A DNA stretch of 64,000 bases, taken from an uncultured Ruminococcus sp. Lineage in GTDB: Bacteria > Bacillota > Clostridia > Oscillospirales > Ruminococcaceae. Where the stretch lies: NCBI GenBank assembly GCA_900315755.1, contig ONAI01000001.1, forward strand, positions 127,387 through 191,386, in the 5' to 3' direction. The notes under the pieces are model-generated. The model worked only from the letters and a program-made list of their open reading frames with translations. It searched no databases and was not told the DNA's origin. Every line of letters starts with the position of its first letter. Positions within the stretch are counted from its first letter, which is position 1. The position numbers and the translations under genes were made by a program. Positions 23,737 through 33,089 of the stretch are shown piece after piece.

Positions 23737-24453
23737 ATGAAAATAGCTATCTGCGACGACGAAAAGATATACCGCTTAGACCTTATAAAAAAAACAGATG
23801 ATTATTTCCGAAATATTGGTATGGATGCCGTGTTCTTTGAATTCAGCGACGGCAATGAACTAATGGATTCAAATATCGACTTCGACCTCATATTTATCGA
23901 CCATAAAATGAAAAACAGAAACGGTCTTGATGCCGTTACTCACCTGAGAGCCCGCGGCAATGATACACACGTTATCTTCGTCAGCAGCTACAAAGATATA
24001 GTCTTTGATTCTATGAAAGTAAAGGCATTCCGTTTTCTCATAAAGCCGGTAGCAGATGACAAGCTCCGTGAAGCGCTCGATTCTTTTATCAAGGAAACTG
24101 TAAGATGTCCCTCTGTGCTCGTCCATGACGATTCAAACCTTGCAGTCTGTAATATCAAAGAAAATTCCATAATTTACGCTCAGGCTGAAAATGTCTATAC
24201 AAAAATATTCACTAAGGATAATGCCTATGTTTTTCGGAACACTCTTTCAAAATTTGAAGAAGAACTTAAAAGCAGCTTCTTTTTCAGAGTGCACAGGTCT
24301 TATATCGTAAATCTCAATTACATAGAAAGATTCTCTAAAACCGACATCCTGCTTTCTACACAGGAAAAAGTCCCAATATCCAAAAAAAGATACAAGCCGT
24401 TCCGTGAAGACTTTTTTGAATTCGTCAAAAAAGAAAGCCTCAATAAAATATGA
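23737..24453 (+). CDS. LytTR-family response regulator (AgrA-like)
   Basis: 238 residues. Receiver domain 1-120 with acidic pair ICDDE, phosphorylated Asp in LIFIDHKM and Lys in FLIKPV; LytTR DNA-binding domain about 135-235 (SIIYAQAENVYTKIF, FFRVHRSYIVNLNYIE). The start at 23737 is chosen because GAGAGGGG lies upstream of MKIAICDDEK. LytTR proteins bind paired 9-10 bp direct repeats 21 bp apart, exactly the sites seen at the three leftward promoters. Its stop overlaps the kinase start (ATGA). Confidence 0.9.
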   Translation: MKIAICDDEKIYRLDLIKKTDDYFRNIGMDAVFFEFSDGNELMDSNIDFDLIFIDHKMKNRNGLDAVTHLRARGNDTHVIFVSSYKDIVFDSMKVKAFRFLIKPVADDKLREALDSFIKETVRCPSVLVHDDSNLAVCNIKENSIIYAQAENVYTKIFTKDNAYVFRNTLSKFEEELKSSFFFRVHRSYIVNLNYIERFSKTDILLSTQEKVPISKKRYKPFREDFFEFVKKESLNKI

Positions 24454-25766
24454 TGATCAATTATATATTCTCTGTAATCTTCATTGCCCTGTCTCTTCTG
24501 TATGTCGTAAATATCAACCGCATATTATTTCTCATTGACGGCACCTGCTCGCCTTACAAGAAAGTCATACCGCTGCTGGTTTGTCTATCTGCCGCCAGCA
24601 GTGTATGCGGTTTTTTCAGCTTTTCCGATAATGTGCCTGTAACAGTCTCGCTGTTTACACTGCTGTTTTATGTGCTCGTATTCCTGATAGTCTATCTTAT
24701 GCACCCGAACAAGCGCAGCGCTCTCTATGTTACTGCTGTGTATATGTGCTTAGACTCTATATTGCAGTCGATGTGCAAGCTGCTGCTGGACTTTTTCTGG
24801 ACATCCGAAATGGTAAGCAGCATCTCTAAACTGGTATCACTTATCATCAACCTGCTGATACTGCTGCTGACTACCCGGTATATGGAAAAAAATGACAACA
24901 TCCTGCCGTTTACTGCAAAACTTATACCAACAAAGGTACATGGACTCGTTCTGAGTATGCTCATGCTGCTCGGTGAACTGTTCGGATGTTATCAGTCTAA
25001 ATTCAGCAACGAGACTCTTCAGAATAATATCCTCATGATAAGCACTCTCATCATAATCCCGATTATTTTTATGATGATAATATACCTTATCAAAAGCTGT
25101 ATATCAAAACAGTATTATGAGCTGATGTCTGATATTATGGAAAAAAACGTCAATGAACAGATCAGCTACTACAAAAAAATTGATACCATGAACAATGATA
25201 TGAAGAGGTTCCGCCACGATTACAAGAATCATCTTCAATGCATCAGTATGCTCATTGATTCAAAACAGTACAGCAAGGCATCCCAGTACATTCAGGACGT
25301 TACCAAGCAGGAGATAATCAGCAGCAAGACCTACTCCACCGGCAACTACATAGCCGATTCGATCCTCGATAACAAAAACGAGAACGCTCAGGCAAACAAC
25401 GCTGAGATAGTGTTCAGCGGCGCAATAGACAGTAACGCTCCGCTATCAAAACTGTCTACTATACTCTTCAACGCCCTTGACAATGCTGTTGAAGCCTGCG
25501 GCAGAATTAATTCCTCAGAAAAAATGGTGATAGATGTCCGGTGCGCAGTCAGCCACAATATACAGGTAATATCTATCTCAAACCCGATGCCGGAAAAAAG
25601 CCGCTTTGACAAAACTTCCAAAAGCGACAAGAAAAATCATGGCTTCGGTCTAATAAACATAAGAAAAGCCGTGAACGATCTGGACGGACAAATGAAAATA
25701 GATACTGAAAACGGAATATTTTCACTTACAGTGGAATATTCGCTTTCCGGATGTTCAATGGTATGA
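24450..25766 (+). CDS. AgrC/ComD-like sensor histidine kinase
   Basis: 438 residues. Six to seven membrane helices in the first 215 residues, then the dimerisation helix with FRHDYKNHLQCI (phosphorylated His about 256) and a GHKL ATPase (NALDNAVEACG, HGFGLINIRKAV). This is the peptide-pheromone receptor architecture of AgrC/ComD/BlpH. No AgrB or AgrD gene is seen nearby, so the ligand may be a locus product or the 13-residue peptide. A terminator follows. Confidence 0.88.
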   Translation: MMINYIFSVIFIALSLLYVVNINRILFLIDGTCSPYKKVIPLLVCLSAASSVCGFFSFSDNVPVTVSLFTLLFYVLVFLIVYLMHPNKRSALYVTAVYMCLDSILQSMCKLLLDFFWTSEMVSSISKLVSLIINLLILLLTTRYMEKNDNILPFTAKLIPTKVHGLVLSMLMLLGELFGCYQSKFSNETLQNNILMISTLIIIPIIFMMIIYLIKSCISKQYYELMSDIMEKNVNEQISYYKKIDTMNNDMKRFRHDYKNHLQCISMLIDSKQYSKASQYIQDVTKQEIISSKTYSTGNYIADSILDNKNENAQANNAEIVFSGAIDSNAPLSKLSTILFNALDNAVEACGRINSSEKMVIDVRCAVSHNIQVISISNPMPEKSRFDKTSKSDKKNHGFGLINIRKAVNDLDGQMKIDTENGIFSLTVEYSLSGCSMV

Positions 25767-25782
25767 TATTGATACGAAAAAA

Positions 25783-25834
25783 GCTCCCATACGATGTGAG
25801 ACCTACCATTTCACATCGCTGGGAGCCTTTCTGT
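25783..25834 (+). terminator. Terminator after the AgrC-like kinase gene
   Basis: GCTCCCA-TA-CGATGTGA pairs with TCACATCG-C-TGGGAGC, followed by CTTTCTGTATTTT. Confidence 0.75.
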
Positions 25835-25905
25835 ATTTTGAGTTGTTCAAGTGTATTGAATAAATGTTTATGCCTGTCCACTGCAAAAGCTAAAATAAGT
25901 CCTTT

Positions 25906-25956
25906 GTAAAAAGAAAACGAGCCTGCGAGTGCCAACGTGGAAGGGGGCGCAGGCTC
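25906..25956 (-). terminator. Terminator of tRNA-Thr
   Basis: On the reverse strand GAGCCTGCG pairs with CGCAGGCTC, followed by GTTTTCTTTTT, directly downstream of the tRNA. Confidence 0.65.
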
Positions 25957-25960
25957 TGCG

Positions 25961-26036
25961 TGGAGCTTGTGACGGGACTCGAACCTGCGACCTGCTCATT
26001 ACGAATGAGCTGCACTACCAACTGTGCTACACAAGC
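25961..26036 (-). tRNA. tRNA-Thr (CGT)
   Basis: 76 bases with the encoded CCA end. Acceptor stem GCTTGTG/CACAAGC, D arm with AGTTGGTA, anticodon stem CTCA/TGAG with loop TTCGTAA (anticodon CGT), and T arm GCAGGTTCGAGTCCC. All arms pair. Confidence 0.93.
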
Positions 26037-26059
26037 ATTATTAAATTTTTGAAGGAGAC

Positions 26060-26104
26060 CTGAACATTACGAATCAATTGCGCTACCAACTGCGCCACAC
26101 TAGC
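26060..26104 (-). pseudogene. 5' fragment of a second tRNA-Thr (CGT)
   Basis: Just upstream of the intact tRNA the reverse strand reads GCTAGTGTGGCGCAGTTGGT, then AGCGCAATTGATTCGTAAT: a normal acceptor strand, D arm and anticodon loop with CGT. After the anticodon loop the sequence no longer pairs and no T arm or CCA follows. It is a truncated copy, possibly left by an integration or deletion event. Confidence 0.7.
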
Positions 26105-26189
26105 ATATAGAATCAAATACAACACAATAATTATACACTAAAAGAGTTGCAATGTCAAGTAGCGACTTCAAAACATAATTATAGAAAGT

Positions 26190-26217
26190 GAAAGACCGTC
26201 CCTCAGGACAGTCTTTC
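26190..26217 (-). terminator. Terminator of the dnaX-ybaB-recR operon
   Basis: GAAAGACTGTCC/GGGACGGTCTTTC stem on the reverse strand immediately after the recR stop; followed by AC-TTTCTAT. Confidence 0.65.
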
Positions 26218-26220
26218 AAA

Positions 26221-26823
26221 TCACATATCATTTCTGTTTTCAAGAGCCTTAAACAACGTAACTTCATCAGCGTATTCAAGGATACCGCCAACAGGAAGTC
26301 CAAAGGCAAGTCTGGTCACCTTTACGCCAAGTGGTTTAAGCAGACCAGCCGCATACATAGCGGTGGCATCTCCCTCAACGGTAGGATTAGTAGCCATGAT
26401 AACTTCCTTAACGCCGCCCTGAGCAATACGTTCAAGCAATTCTTTGAAGCGCAGTTTATCGGGAGTAACGCCGTCCATAGGGGATAGCAAGCCGTGAAGA
26501 ACATGGTAAACACCGTTGTACTCCCTTGTACGCTCAAAAGCGGTGACATCCTTAGGACTTTCAACAACGCATATAACGCTCTTATCCCGCTCATCGTCGC
26601 TGCAAATCGGACATATCTCCCTTTCGGTAAGATTCTGGCAGCACTTACAGCAGCGAACATTCTTCTTAGCATCAATAAGTGCCTTAGCGAAATCCTCAAC
26701 AGCGGCTTCATCCATAGACATAACGTGATAAGCCAGCCTCTGGGCGGACTTCATGCCGATCCCCGGAAGCGAAGCAAACTTTTCCGCAAGGATCACAAGC
26801 GGAAGAGCATTATGGTCAGCCAT
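26221..26823 (-). CDS. recR: Recombination mediator RecR
   Basis: 200 residues, normal family length. N-terminal helix-hairpin-helix (LPGIGMKSAQRLAYH), Cys4 zinc finger (CCKCC..CPIC), Toprim domain with VICVVESPKDVTAFE, and Walker-like end VTRLAFGLPVGGILEYAD. RecR works with RecO/RecF in loading RecA at single-strand gaps. The gene is the third of dnaX-ybaB-recR, six bases after ybaB. Confidence 0.95.
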   Translation of the reverse strand: MADHNALPLVILAEKFASLPGIGMKSAQRLAYHVMSMDEAAVEDFAKALIDAKKNVRCCKCCQNLTEREICPICSDDERDKSVICVVESPKDVTAFERTREYNGVYHVLHGLLSPMDGVTPDKLRFKELLERIAQGGVKEVIMATNPTVEGDATAMYAAGLLKPLGVKVTRLAFGLPVGGILEYADEVTLFKALENRNDM

Positions 26824-26829
26824 TATTCC

Positions 26830-27177
26830 TTAAAACAGACCTGGGAGAGAAACTCCTCCGGTGATCTTGCTCATTTCGGATTCTGTTGTAGACTCAACAT
26901 TGTTTACAGCTTCATTTACAGCGCTTATGATGAGATCCTGAAGCATCTCAATATCCTCTGGGTCAACGACCTCAGGCTTGATTGTAAGAGACTTGATAGT
27001 CTTCTTGCCTGTTACTACAACTTCTACTGCACCGCCGCCGACAACTGCTGAGAAATCTCTTCCCTCAATATCTTCCTGAAGTTCTGTTATCTGATCCTGC
27101 ATTTTCTGTGCCTGCTTGATCATTGAATTCATGTTCTGAGCGCCGCCGCCCATATTCTTTGGTATTCTTGCTTTCAT
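26830..27177 (-). CDS. YbaB/EbfC nucleoid-associated protein
   Basis: 115 residues. Contains the family core: MIKQAQKMQDQI, then FSAVVGGGAVEVVVTGKKTIKSLTIKPEVVDPEDIEMLQDLIISAVNEA. Small DNA-binding dimer, partner gene of recR in most bacteria. A Gly-rich N-terminus (MGGGAQNM) is as usual. Confidence 0.93.
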   Translation of the reverse strand: MKARIPKNMGGGAQNMNSMIKQAQKMQDQITELQEDIEGRDFSAVVGGGAVEVVVTGKKTIKSLTIKPEVVDPEDIEMLQDLIISAVNEAVNNVESTTESEMSKITGGVSLPGLF

Positions 27178-27241
27178 TTCAAATTCTCCTTTTAGAATGA
27201 ATATTTTGTATTATAAAAGCGATATTACGCTTTCTTCAACA

Positions 27242-28843
27242 TTAACCCTGAATGCTCTCAACAGCAGTTTCGATATTATTTGCCTGAGCCTTTTTTATAA
27301 GTTCCTCAGCCATATTTCTCTGCTGATCGACGGTTGTGGCGCACTTTGCCTTGATAACGTATCTCTGACCAAGCACACGGGCTATCGTCTCACCGAGAGA
27401 AACTGCATTTTCCTTTGTCTTGAACAATGTTATGAAGAACCTGTTCTGTGAGGTTATAAATATGATATTACCGGCAGTAGCGGCAAATGAGCCATCAAGA
27501 CTTCCTGCAACAGCCGGATTCACCTTCTTGAACTCTTCCATGACCTCTTCCCAGCGTTCACACGGTTTAAGGTCTTCAGGACGAAGCTTTTTAATATCCA
27601 CACTCGGTGCAGGTTCTGTATCGGGTGCAGGATTCTTAGCGGTAAGTATCTCCTGTTCCGGCTTTTTTCTTACTTCCGCCGGAGCATTGCTGATCTTGTC
27701 CTCTAACTGTTTTATTTTATCATAAATTTCAGAATTGTCAATAGTTACAGTGTTATTTTTTACATTTCCGCAGAGTTTTATAAGAGTCATCTCAAACTCA
27801 ACTCTCTTGTTCATTACCTTCATCATGCGTTCGCGGCACTCCTGAAGCGCCGAAAGCCTGTCCATGACCGTATCCAGTTCTGATCTCTCTGCGATAGCCT
27901 TCAGCCTTTCAAGCTCATCAGGCATACAAACGATAAGCTTATCTGCATTCTGCGGCGACACCTTCATCAGCATTACGTTCCTGTACTGCGTTATCAGTTC
28001 CTCACACAGTCTTGTGAGATCCTTGGACATATCGTAGAGCGAGCCTGTTATCTCAAGAGCTTTTGCCGTATCTGAATCAACAATAGCATCAAGCATATCG
28101 TAAAGATAATCTCTTCCGGCAATTCCGGCGGTTTCGGAAACAGCAGCCGCATCTATTACCTCTGCACAGGCTGAACACTGATCGAGCAGCGATACCGCAT
28201 CTCGCATACCTCCGTCGGCAAGCTTTGCAATAAGTGCAGCACCGTCATCGGTAAGTGTGAGGGATTCCTGTTCAGCTATAAATTTAAGTCTTGCGGCAAT
28301 ATCCTCAGCTTTGATGCGCCTGAAATCGTATCTCTGACAGCGTGAAGCGATAGTTGCCGGAACTTTGTGTATCTCCGTCGTAGCAAGTATGAACTTTACA
28401 TACGGCGGCGGTTCTTCCATGATTTTCAGAAGCGCGTTAAAAGCTCCCTGAGAGAGCATATGCACCTCATCAATGATGTATATTTTATAAGCGCCGCGCT
28501 CAGGGGTATAGACCGCACCCTCGCGCAGATCACGGATATTGTCAACGCCGTTGTTTGAAGCAGCATCTATCTCGACAATATCTGTCAGCGAACCGTTATC
28601 CGCATCACGGCATATATCACATTCAAGACAGGGGTTGCCGTTTTTCATATTGCGGCAGTTCACGGCTTTGGCAAGTATGCGCGCACACGTAGTTTTACCA
28701 GTTCCGCGCGAACCGGTAAAAAGATAAGCATGAGCAGTCTTGCCGCTGATTATCTGATTTTTCAGCGTATCCGTAGTATGCTGCTGTGAAATGACATCAT
28801 CGAACGTCAGCGGACGCCATTTGCGGTATAGAGCCTTATACAC
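27242..28843 (-). CDS. dnaX: DNA polymerase III subunit gamma/tau
   Basis: 533 residues from a GTG start with GGGG upstream. AAA+ clamp-loader module: Walker A GSRGTGKTTCARIL, zinc-binding CRNMKNGNPCLECDIC, Walker B YIIDEVHMLS, and the sensor region LATTEIHKVPATIASRCQRYDF. Domain III and a proline-containing linker (about 380-430) precede the tau-like C-terminal region. Loads the beta clamp at the replication fork. First gene of the operon with ybaB and recR. Confidence 0.95.
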   Translation of the reverse strand: MYKALYRKWRPLTFDDVISQQHTTDTLKNQIISGKTAHAYLFTGSRGTGKTTCARILAKAVNCRNMKNGNPCLECDICRDADNGSLTDIVEIDAASNNGVDNIRDLREGAVYTPERGAYKIYIIDEVHMLSQGAFNALLKIMEEPPPYVKFILATTEIHKVPATIASRCQRYDFRRIKAEDIAARLKFIAEQESLTLTDDGAALIAKLADGGMRDAVSLLDQCSACAEVIDAAAVSETAGIAGRDYLYDMLDAIVDSDTAKALEITGSLYDMSKDLTRLCEELITQYRNVMLMKVSPQNADKLIVCMPDELERLKAIAERSELDTVMDRLSALQECRERMMKVMNKRVEFEMTLIKLCGNVKNNTVTIDNSEIYDKIKQLEDKISNAPAEVRKKPEQEILTAKNPAPDTEPAPSVDIKKLRPEDLKPCERWEEVMEEFKKVNPAVAGSLDGSFAATAGNIIFITSQNRFFITLFKTKENAVSLGETIARVLGQRYVIKAKCATTVDQQRNMAEELIKKAQANNIETAVESIQG

Positions 28844-28866
28844 TGAAAGCTTCCCCTTTCCTGATA

Positions 28867-29787
28867 TTAAGCGTTATGTGATACCGTATTTTCCTTTCCG
28901 GAATGCGATTCCAGCATAACAGCCGCCTGTACCTTTTTAAAATAGGTCGTAAACCCATGCGGATCTTCTATGTTATTGATAAGAGCCATGCGGAAATATT
29001 CCTCGCCCTTATGAAGGTCTCTCATGATAGTATATGCAAGAGCTGCTCCTCCGAGCGCGTCCGCATAGCATTCACGGCGCTCTATCGCCTCATTGAACCA
29101 TTTCAGTGCATTTTCACCGTCGTTGAGTTTGATATAGACCGAGCCGATCTCATATCTTGCACGGCAGCTGTACTTATGGTCCGTATCCATAATACCTTTC
29201 AGTATTTCTATTGCCTTGTTCGTAGCGCCTGTTGCAGCACAGCTTCTCGCCTTGAAGAGTGGGAGCTCCGGCAGTGAATAGCCGAATTTCTCGGCTTTTT
29301 CATAATTAACAACAGCATTAGGGTACATACCCATTATCTGATAACAGCGTCCGCGGTAAAATGAAAGAACTCCCTGTTCCTCGCGGCTGCATTCAAGATC
29401 ACTCGCATCGAGTTCTGTAAAGATATTCAAAGCGGCTTCAAAGTCTCCTGAATGAAGAGTCCACAGACCGCTCTCGAAGCGCTGTGATTTCTTTCCGAGA
29501 CCGGTAAAAGCGCCTCCGATCATATCTTCATCATAACGGTGAAATATCTTCTTTCCGTACTTGCCGACTTCAACGAAGAAGAATACTACAAACGCCGAAC
29601 TCATTACTGCCAGCATCAGGAGAATCGCTGTACTGACACTGAAAAGCGGCTCACCCTTGAAAGTCGTATACGAGATCAATACAAGCAGCATCGTTGCCGC
29701 ACTGAAAGCAAGGGCATTTATTGCCGCACGTCTCATGCAGATCATAACACGCCTTGTTCTTCTAAGCAATATTGTAAATAGCAGCAT
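28867..29787 (-). CDS. Membrane protein with tetratricopeptide repeats
   Basis: The start at 29785-29787 (MLLFTILLRR) is chosen because GGGAGG lies five bases upstream; a longer frame would run through the SRP RNA and is artefactual. 306 residues: two membrane helices (about 18-38 and 45-68), then TPR-like helices (GDFEAALNIFTELDA, YPNAVVNYEKAE, NKAIEILKGIM, ENALKWFNEAIE, HKGEEYFRMALIN). TPR proteins scaffold other proteins; this one would face the cytoplasm. Conserved position between SRP RNA and dnaX; function unknown. Confidence 0.8.
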   Translation of the reverse strand: MLLFTILLRRTRRVMICMRRAAINALAFSAATMLLVLISYTTFKGEPLFSVSTAILLMLAVMSSAFVVFFFVEVGKYGKKIFHRYDEDMIGGAFTGLGKKSQRFESGLWTLHSGDFEAALNIFTELDASDLECSREEQGVLSFYRGRCYQIMGMYPNAVVNYEKAEKFGYSLPELPLFKARSCAATGATNKAIEILKGIMDTDHKYSCRARYEIGSVYIKLNDGENALKWFNEAIERRECYADALGGAALAYTIMRDLHKGEEYFRMALINNIEDPHGFTTYFKKVQAAVMLESHSGKENTVSHNA

Positions 29788-29838
29788 TGTAACCTCCCGA
29801 AAATCAGCATAACTAAAACAAAAATTCCGGAACATAAA

Positions 29839-29936
29839 TGTGCAGGCTTGCTGCGGCACACAACACACACCGCTTAATGCTGCTCGGTCTCCCGCCTGAC
29901 ATGGTTCACGAGGTCTTGTTGCACAGGGCCCGCACA
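29839..29936 (-). ncRNA. ffs: Small SRP RNA (4.5S/scRNA type)
   Basis: The reverse strand contains the conserved apical part of bacterial SRP RNA: GTGAACCATGTCAGGCGGGA and GAGCAGCATTAAGCGG, within a long self-complementary rod whose ends TGTGCGGGC and GCCTGCACA pair. 98 bases, typical of the Alu-less form. A near-consensus promoter lies upstream, and the location next to dnaX matches other Firmicutes. Confidence 0.93.
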
Positions 29937-29979
29937 TTTATATTTCGGAATTAATTGAGAGACATACGCTCTAAGGGTA

Positions 29980-30008
29980 ATTATAACACAACACGTAACC
30001 TTTGTCAA
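29980..30008 (-). promoter_or_regulatory. Consensus promoter of the SRP RNA
   Basis: Reverse strand TTGACA (30003-30008), 17 bp, TATAAT (29980-29985): a perfect SigA promoter, as expected for a stable RNA. Confidence 0.8.
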
Positions 30009-30062
30009 GCATTTTTTCATAACAATCTCGTTATTGATGCCGCTCATTTTATTTTCAGGCTG

Positions 30063-30091
30063 TTGACACATCCCTCTTATAATGGTATAAT
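30063..30091 (+). promoter_or_regulatory. Consensus promoter of purB
   Basis: TTGACA (30063-30068), 17 bp, TATAAT (30086-30091), divergent from the SRP RNA promoter. Confidence 0.8.
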
Positions 30092-30138
30092 TATAATGAA
30101 ATAATATGCGCTATGCGCTGAAAAGGAGTATTTTTATC

Positions 30139-31578
30139 ATGAGCGGAAACAAAAACAGCTATGAAAGCCCATTCTGTACACGTTATGCCAGCGAAGAGAT
30201 GCAGTATATCTTCTCTGCTGATAAGAAATTCACTACCTGGAGAAAACTCTGGGTCGCTCTCGCAAGAGCCGAAATGAAGCTTGGTCTCCCTGTTACAGAA
30301 GAGCAGGTCAAGCAGCTTGAAGAACATATCAATGATATTGACTATGAAGCTGCCGAAGCAAGAGAGCGTATCACCCGCCACGATGTTATGGCTCATGTTT
30401 TCACATATGGTCAGGCTTGTCCTGACGCTGCCGGTATCATTCATCTCGGCGCAACTTCATGCTATGTAGGCGATAATACTGATGTTATCATCATGCGTGA
30501 TGCTTTACAGGTCATCCGCAGAAAACTCATAAACGTTATGAACAATCTTTCAAAATTCGCCGCTGAATACAAGGATATGCCATGTCTCGCATATACTCAT
30601 CTCCAGCCGGCTCAGCTCACAACTGTCGGCAAGAGAGCAACTCTCTGGCTCAACGAGCTCCTCATGGACTTCGAGGACCTCGAATATCGTATCTCTACTC
30701 TCAAGCTCCTCGGTTCAAAGGGAACAACAGGTACTCAGGCTTCTTTCATGGAGCTCTTCGAGGGCGACACCGACAAGATCAAGAAGCTTGAAAGCATGAT
30801 CGCTGAAGAAATGGGCTTCGACAGCGTTGTGCCCGTTTCAGGTCAGACATATTCAAGAAAGATGGATTTTCAGGTGCTTTCAGTTCTCAGCGGTATCGCT
30901 CAGTCAGCAAGCAAATTCTCAAACGATATGCGTCTGCTCCAGTCCTTCAAGGAAATGGAAGAGCCGCGTGAAAAGAAGCAGATCGGTTCATCCGCAATGG
31001 CTTACAAGCGCAATCCTATGCGCTGCGAGAGAATAACATCTCTTGCAAGATACGTCATGATCGACAGTCTCAACCCTGCATTCACAGCCGGAACACAGTG
31101 GTTCGAGAGAACACTGGATGACTCAGCAAACAAGCGTATATCCGTTGCTGAGGCTTTCCTCGGCGTTGACGCTATCCTCAACATCATGATGAACGTTACC
31201 GATGGTCTCGTAGTATATCCGGAAATGATAAGAAGACGTGTTATGGCAGAGCTCCCATTCATGGCAAGCGAAAATATCATGATGGATGCCGTAAAGAAGG
31301 GCGGAAACCGTCAGGAACTCCACGACCGTATCATGGACTACTCTATGGAAGCCGGCGCTAATGTTAAAGTACGCGGTCTCGATAACAACCTCTGCGAACT
31401 CATAGAGGCTGATCCTATGTTCATGGTAACAAAAGAGGAGCTCGATGCTGTACTCAAACCGGAAAACTACACCGGCAGAAGCTCACAGCAAGTAGAGGAA
31501 TTCCTCAATGACTGCATCAAGCCTATCCTTGAAGCTAACAAGGACATCCTCGGCGAAAACTTTGAAATGAAGAACTGA
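30139..31578 (+). CDS. purB: Adenylosuccinate lyase
   Basis: 479 residues. Fumarase/aspartase-superfamily enzyme that splits fumarate from SAICAR and adenylosuccinate in purine synthesis. Start at 30139 has AAGGAG ten bases upstream. Motifs: TSCYVGDNTD, the His-containing YTHLQPAQLTTVGKR, and the signature GSSAMAYKRNPMRCERI. No other purine genes are adjacent; rimM follows after 5 bp. Confidence 0.95.
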   Translation: MSGNKNSYESPFCTRYASEEMQYIFSADKKFTTWRKLWVALARAEMKLGLPVTEEQVKQLEEHINDIDYEAAEARERITRHDVMAHVFTYGQACPDAAGIIHLGATSCYVGDNTDVIIMRDALQVIRRKLINVMNNLSKFAAEYKDMPCLAYTHLQPAQLTTVGKRATLWLNELLMDFEDLEYRISTLKLLGSKGTTGTQASFMELFEGDTDKIKKLESMIAEEMGFDSVVPVSGQTYSRKMDFQVLSVLSGIAQSASKFSNDMRLLQSFKEMEEPREKKQIGSSAMAYKRNPMRCERITSLARYVMIDSLNPAFTAGTQWFERTLDDSANKRISVAEAFLGVDAILNIMMNVTDGLVVYPEMIRRRVMAELPFMASENIMMDAVKKGGNRQELHDRIMDYSMEAGANVKVRGLDNNLCELIEADPMFMVTKEELDAVLKPENYTGRSSQQVEEFLNDCIKPILEANKDILGENFEMKN

Positions 31579-31583
31579 TAACT

Positions 31584-32087
31584 ATGAAAAAACAATACCT
31601 CGAAGCCGGAAAAATAGTCACGACCCACGGCATCCGCGGGGAAGTGAAAATAATGCCATATACCGATTCCCCCGATCTTCTTTGTGAGTTCGACAGACTT
31701 TTTATAGGAAAAAATCACGATGAAATAATAGTCGAACGCGCCCGCGTGTTCAAAAATACCGTCATCACAAAGTTCAAGGGTGTCGATACTCCCGAAGCTG
31801 CTGAAAAGCTGCGTAACAAGCTGCTATATATGCACCGTGACGACCTCGAACTCGATGAAGACACCTATTTCATTCAGGATCTCATCGGTCTTGAGGTGCG
31901 TGATGCCGATTCAGATAAAGTTTACGGCAAAATAACCGATGTTATGCAGACAGGCGCTAATGATGTTTACGTCATAAAGAGCGATGAGCGCGAGTACCTC
32001 GTGCCGGCTATTGCAGATGTTATCATCTCAACTGATGTAGATGAAGGTTTTATGACTATCCGTCCGCTCGATGGTCTTTTTGACTGA
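31584..32087 (+). CDS. rimM: 16S rRNA processing protein RimM
   Basis: 167 residues with the N-terminal barrel (AGKIVTTHGIRGEVKI) and the PRC-barrel (DLIGLEVRDADSDKVYGKITDV). Helps maturation of the 30S subunit head. Placed directly before trmD, its near-universal neighbour. Confidence 0.95.
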   Translation: MKKQYLEAGKIVTTHGIRGEVKIMPYTDSPDLLCEFDRLFIGKNHDEIIVERARVFKNTVITKFKGVDTPEAAEKLRNKLLYMHRDDLELDEDTYFIQDLIGLEVRDADSDKVYGKITDVMQTGANDVYVIKSDEREYLVPAIADVIISTDVDEGFMTIRPLDGLFD

Positions 32088-32111
32088 GCAATAGTAAAAA
32101 GGAAGTTACCT

Positions 32112-32816
32112 ATGCATATAGAAATAGCAACCCTATTTCCGGAAATGTGCGAGGCTGTCCTCGGTGAGAGCATAGTCGGAAGAGCCAGAAAAGCCGGAAA
32201 GATCTCTGTACACTGCCGCCAGATACGTGAATATACTCAGGATAAGCACCGCCGTGTTGATGATACTCCCTATGGCGGCGGAATGGGCATGGTAATGCAG
32301 TGCGAACCTATATACAACTGCTATAAGGCAATCTGTGACGAGACAGGTGCAAAGCCGCATACAATATATATGTCTCCTAAAGGCAGGATATTCGATCAGC
32401 AGAAAGCCGTAGAACTCTCACAAATGGACAATATCCTCATCATATGCGGACATTACGAAGGCGTGGATCAGCGCGTGATCGACAAAATAGTTGACGAGGA
32501 GATCTCCATTGGCGATTATGTCCTCACAGGAGGGGAACTTCCTGCCTGCGTTGTAGCTGATGCTGTTGCAAGAATGTGTCCGGGAGTGCTGTCTGATGAT
32601 GTCTGTTTCACTGACGAGAGCATTTACAGCGGACTTCTTGAATATCCACAGTATACACGTCCTGAAGTATGGGAAGGCGAAGCTGTTCCGCCGGTATTAT
32701 TGACCGGTCACCACAAAAACATACAACAATGGCGCATGGAACAGAGCATCGCGCTGACAGAACAGCGGCGCCCCGATCTTCTTGCGAAATACAGGGAAAA
32801 AGCCGACCAAAAATGA
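32112..32816 (+). CDS. trmD: tRNA (guanine-N1)-methyltransferase TrmD
   Basis: 234 residues. SPOUT fold methylating G37 of tRNAs using SAM. Motifs: DDTPYGGGMGMVMQ, ICGHYEGVDQRV and SIGDYVLTGGELPA at the SAM-binding knot. AAGGAAG precedes the ATG. Last gene of purB-rimM-trmD; rplS is not adjacent. Confidence 0.95.
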   Translation: MHIEIATLFPEMCEAVLGESIVGRARKAGKISVHCRQIREYTQDKHRRVDDTPYGGGMGMVMQCEPIYNCYKAICDETGAKPHTIYMSPKGRIFDQQKAVELSQMDNILIICGHYEGVDQRVIDKIVDEEISIGDYVLTGGELPACVVADAVARMCPGVLSDDVCFTDESIYSGLLEYPQYTRPEVWEGEAVPPVLLTGHHKNIQQWRMEQSIALTEQRRPDLLAKYREKADQK

Positions 32817-33089
32817 CGTTTTACGCCAATTTGTGACCAAATTTTGCGATTTATATATATATTAATTTTATAGATATATATATATCCGATATTTCGTCAT
32901 TATTCCGCTAAAACCGAAACTCCTTTAGAAGATTCACACATATATCCACGTTGAATAATGTGCAACTTGACTAACAATTTTTTCTATTTTTTTGTAGTGA
33001 TAATCCACAAGCAGACCAACTAAATATCTCTCACATTTTATCGAAATGTAGAATTTAACCCCAAGTCAGCATTTATACACAAAAATCCG
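32817..33089. other. AT-rich intergenic region
   Basis: About 270 bases without a gene. It contains a palindromic TATATATA-rich stretch (32853-32890) that may act as terminator for trmD or simply as curved DNA. No small frame with a ribosome site is seen. Confidence 0.4.

Noticed and set aside
23737-25766. Complete agr system
   Set aside because: Regulator and kinase are AgrA/AgrC-like, but no AgrB protease or AgrD peptide gene is found in the window.
29788-29937. N-terminal extension of the TPR protein to an upstream start
   Set aside because: The extension translates the SRP RNA gene; the ATG at 29785-29787 has a strong ribosome site.
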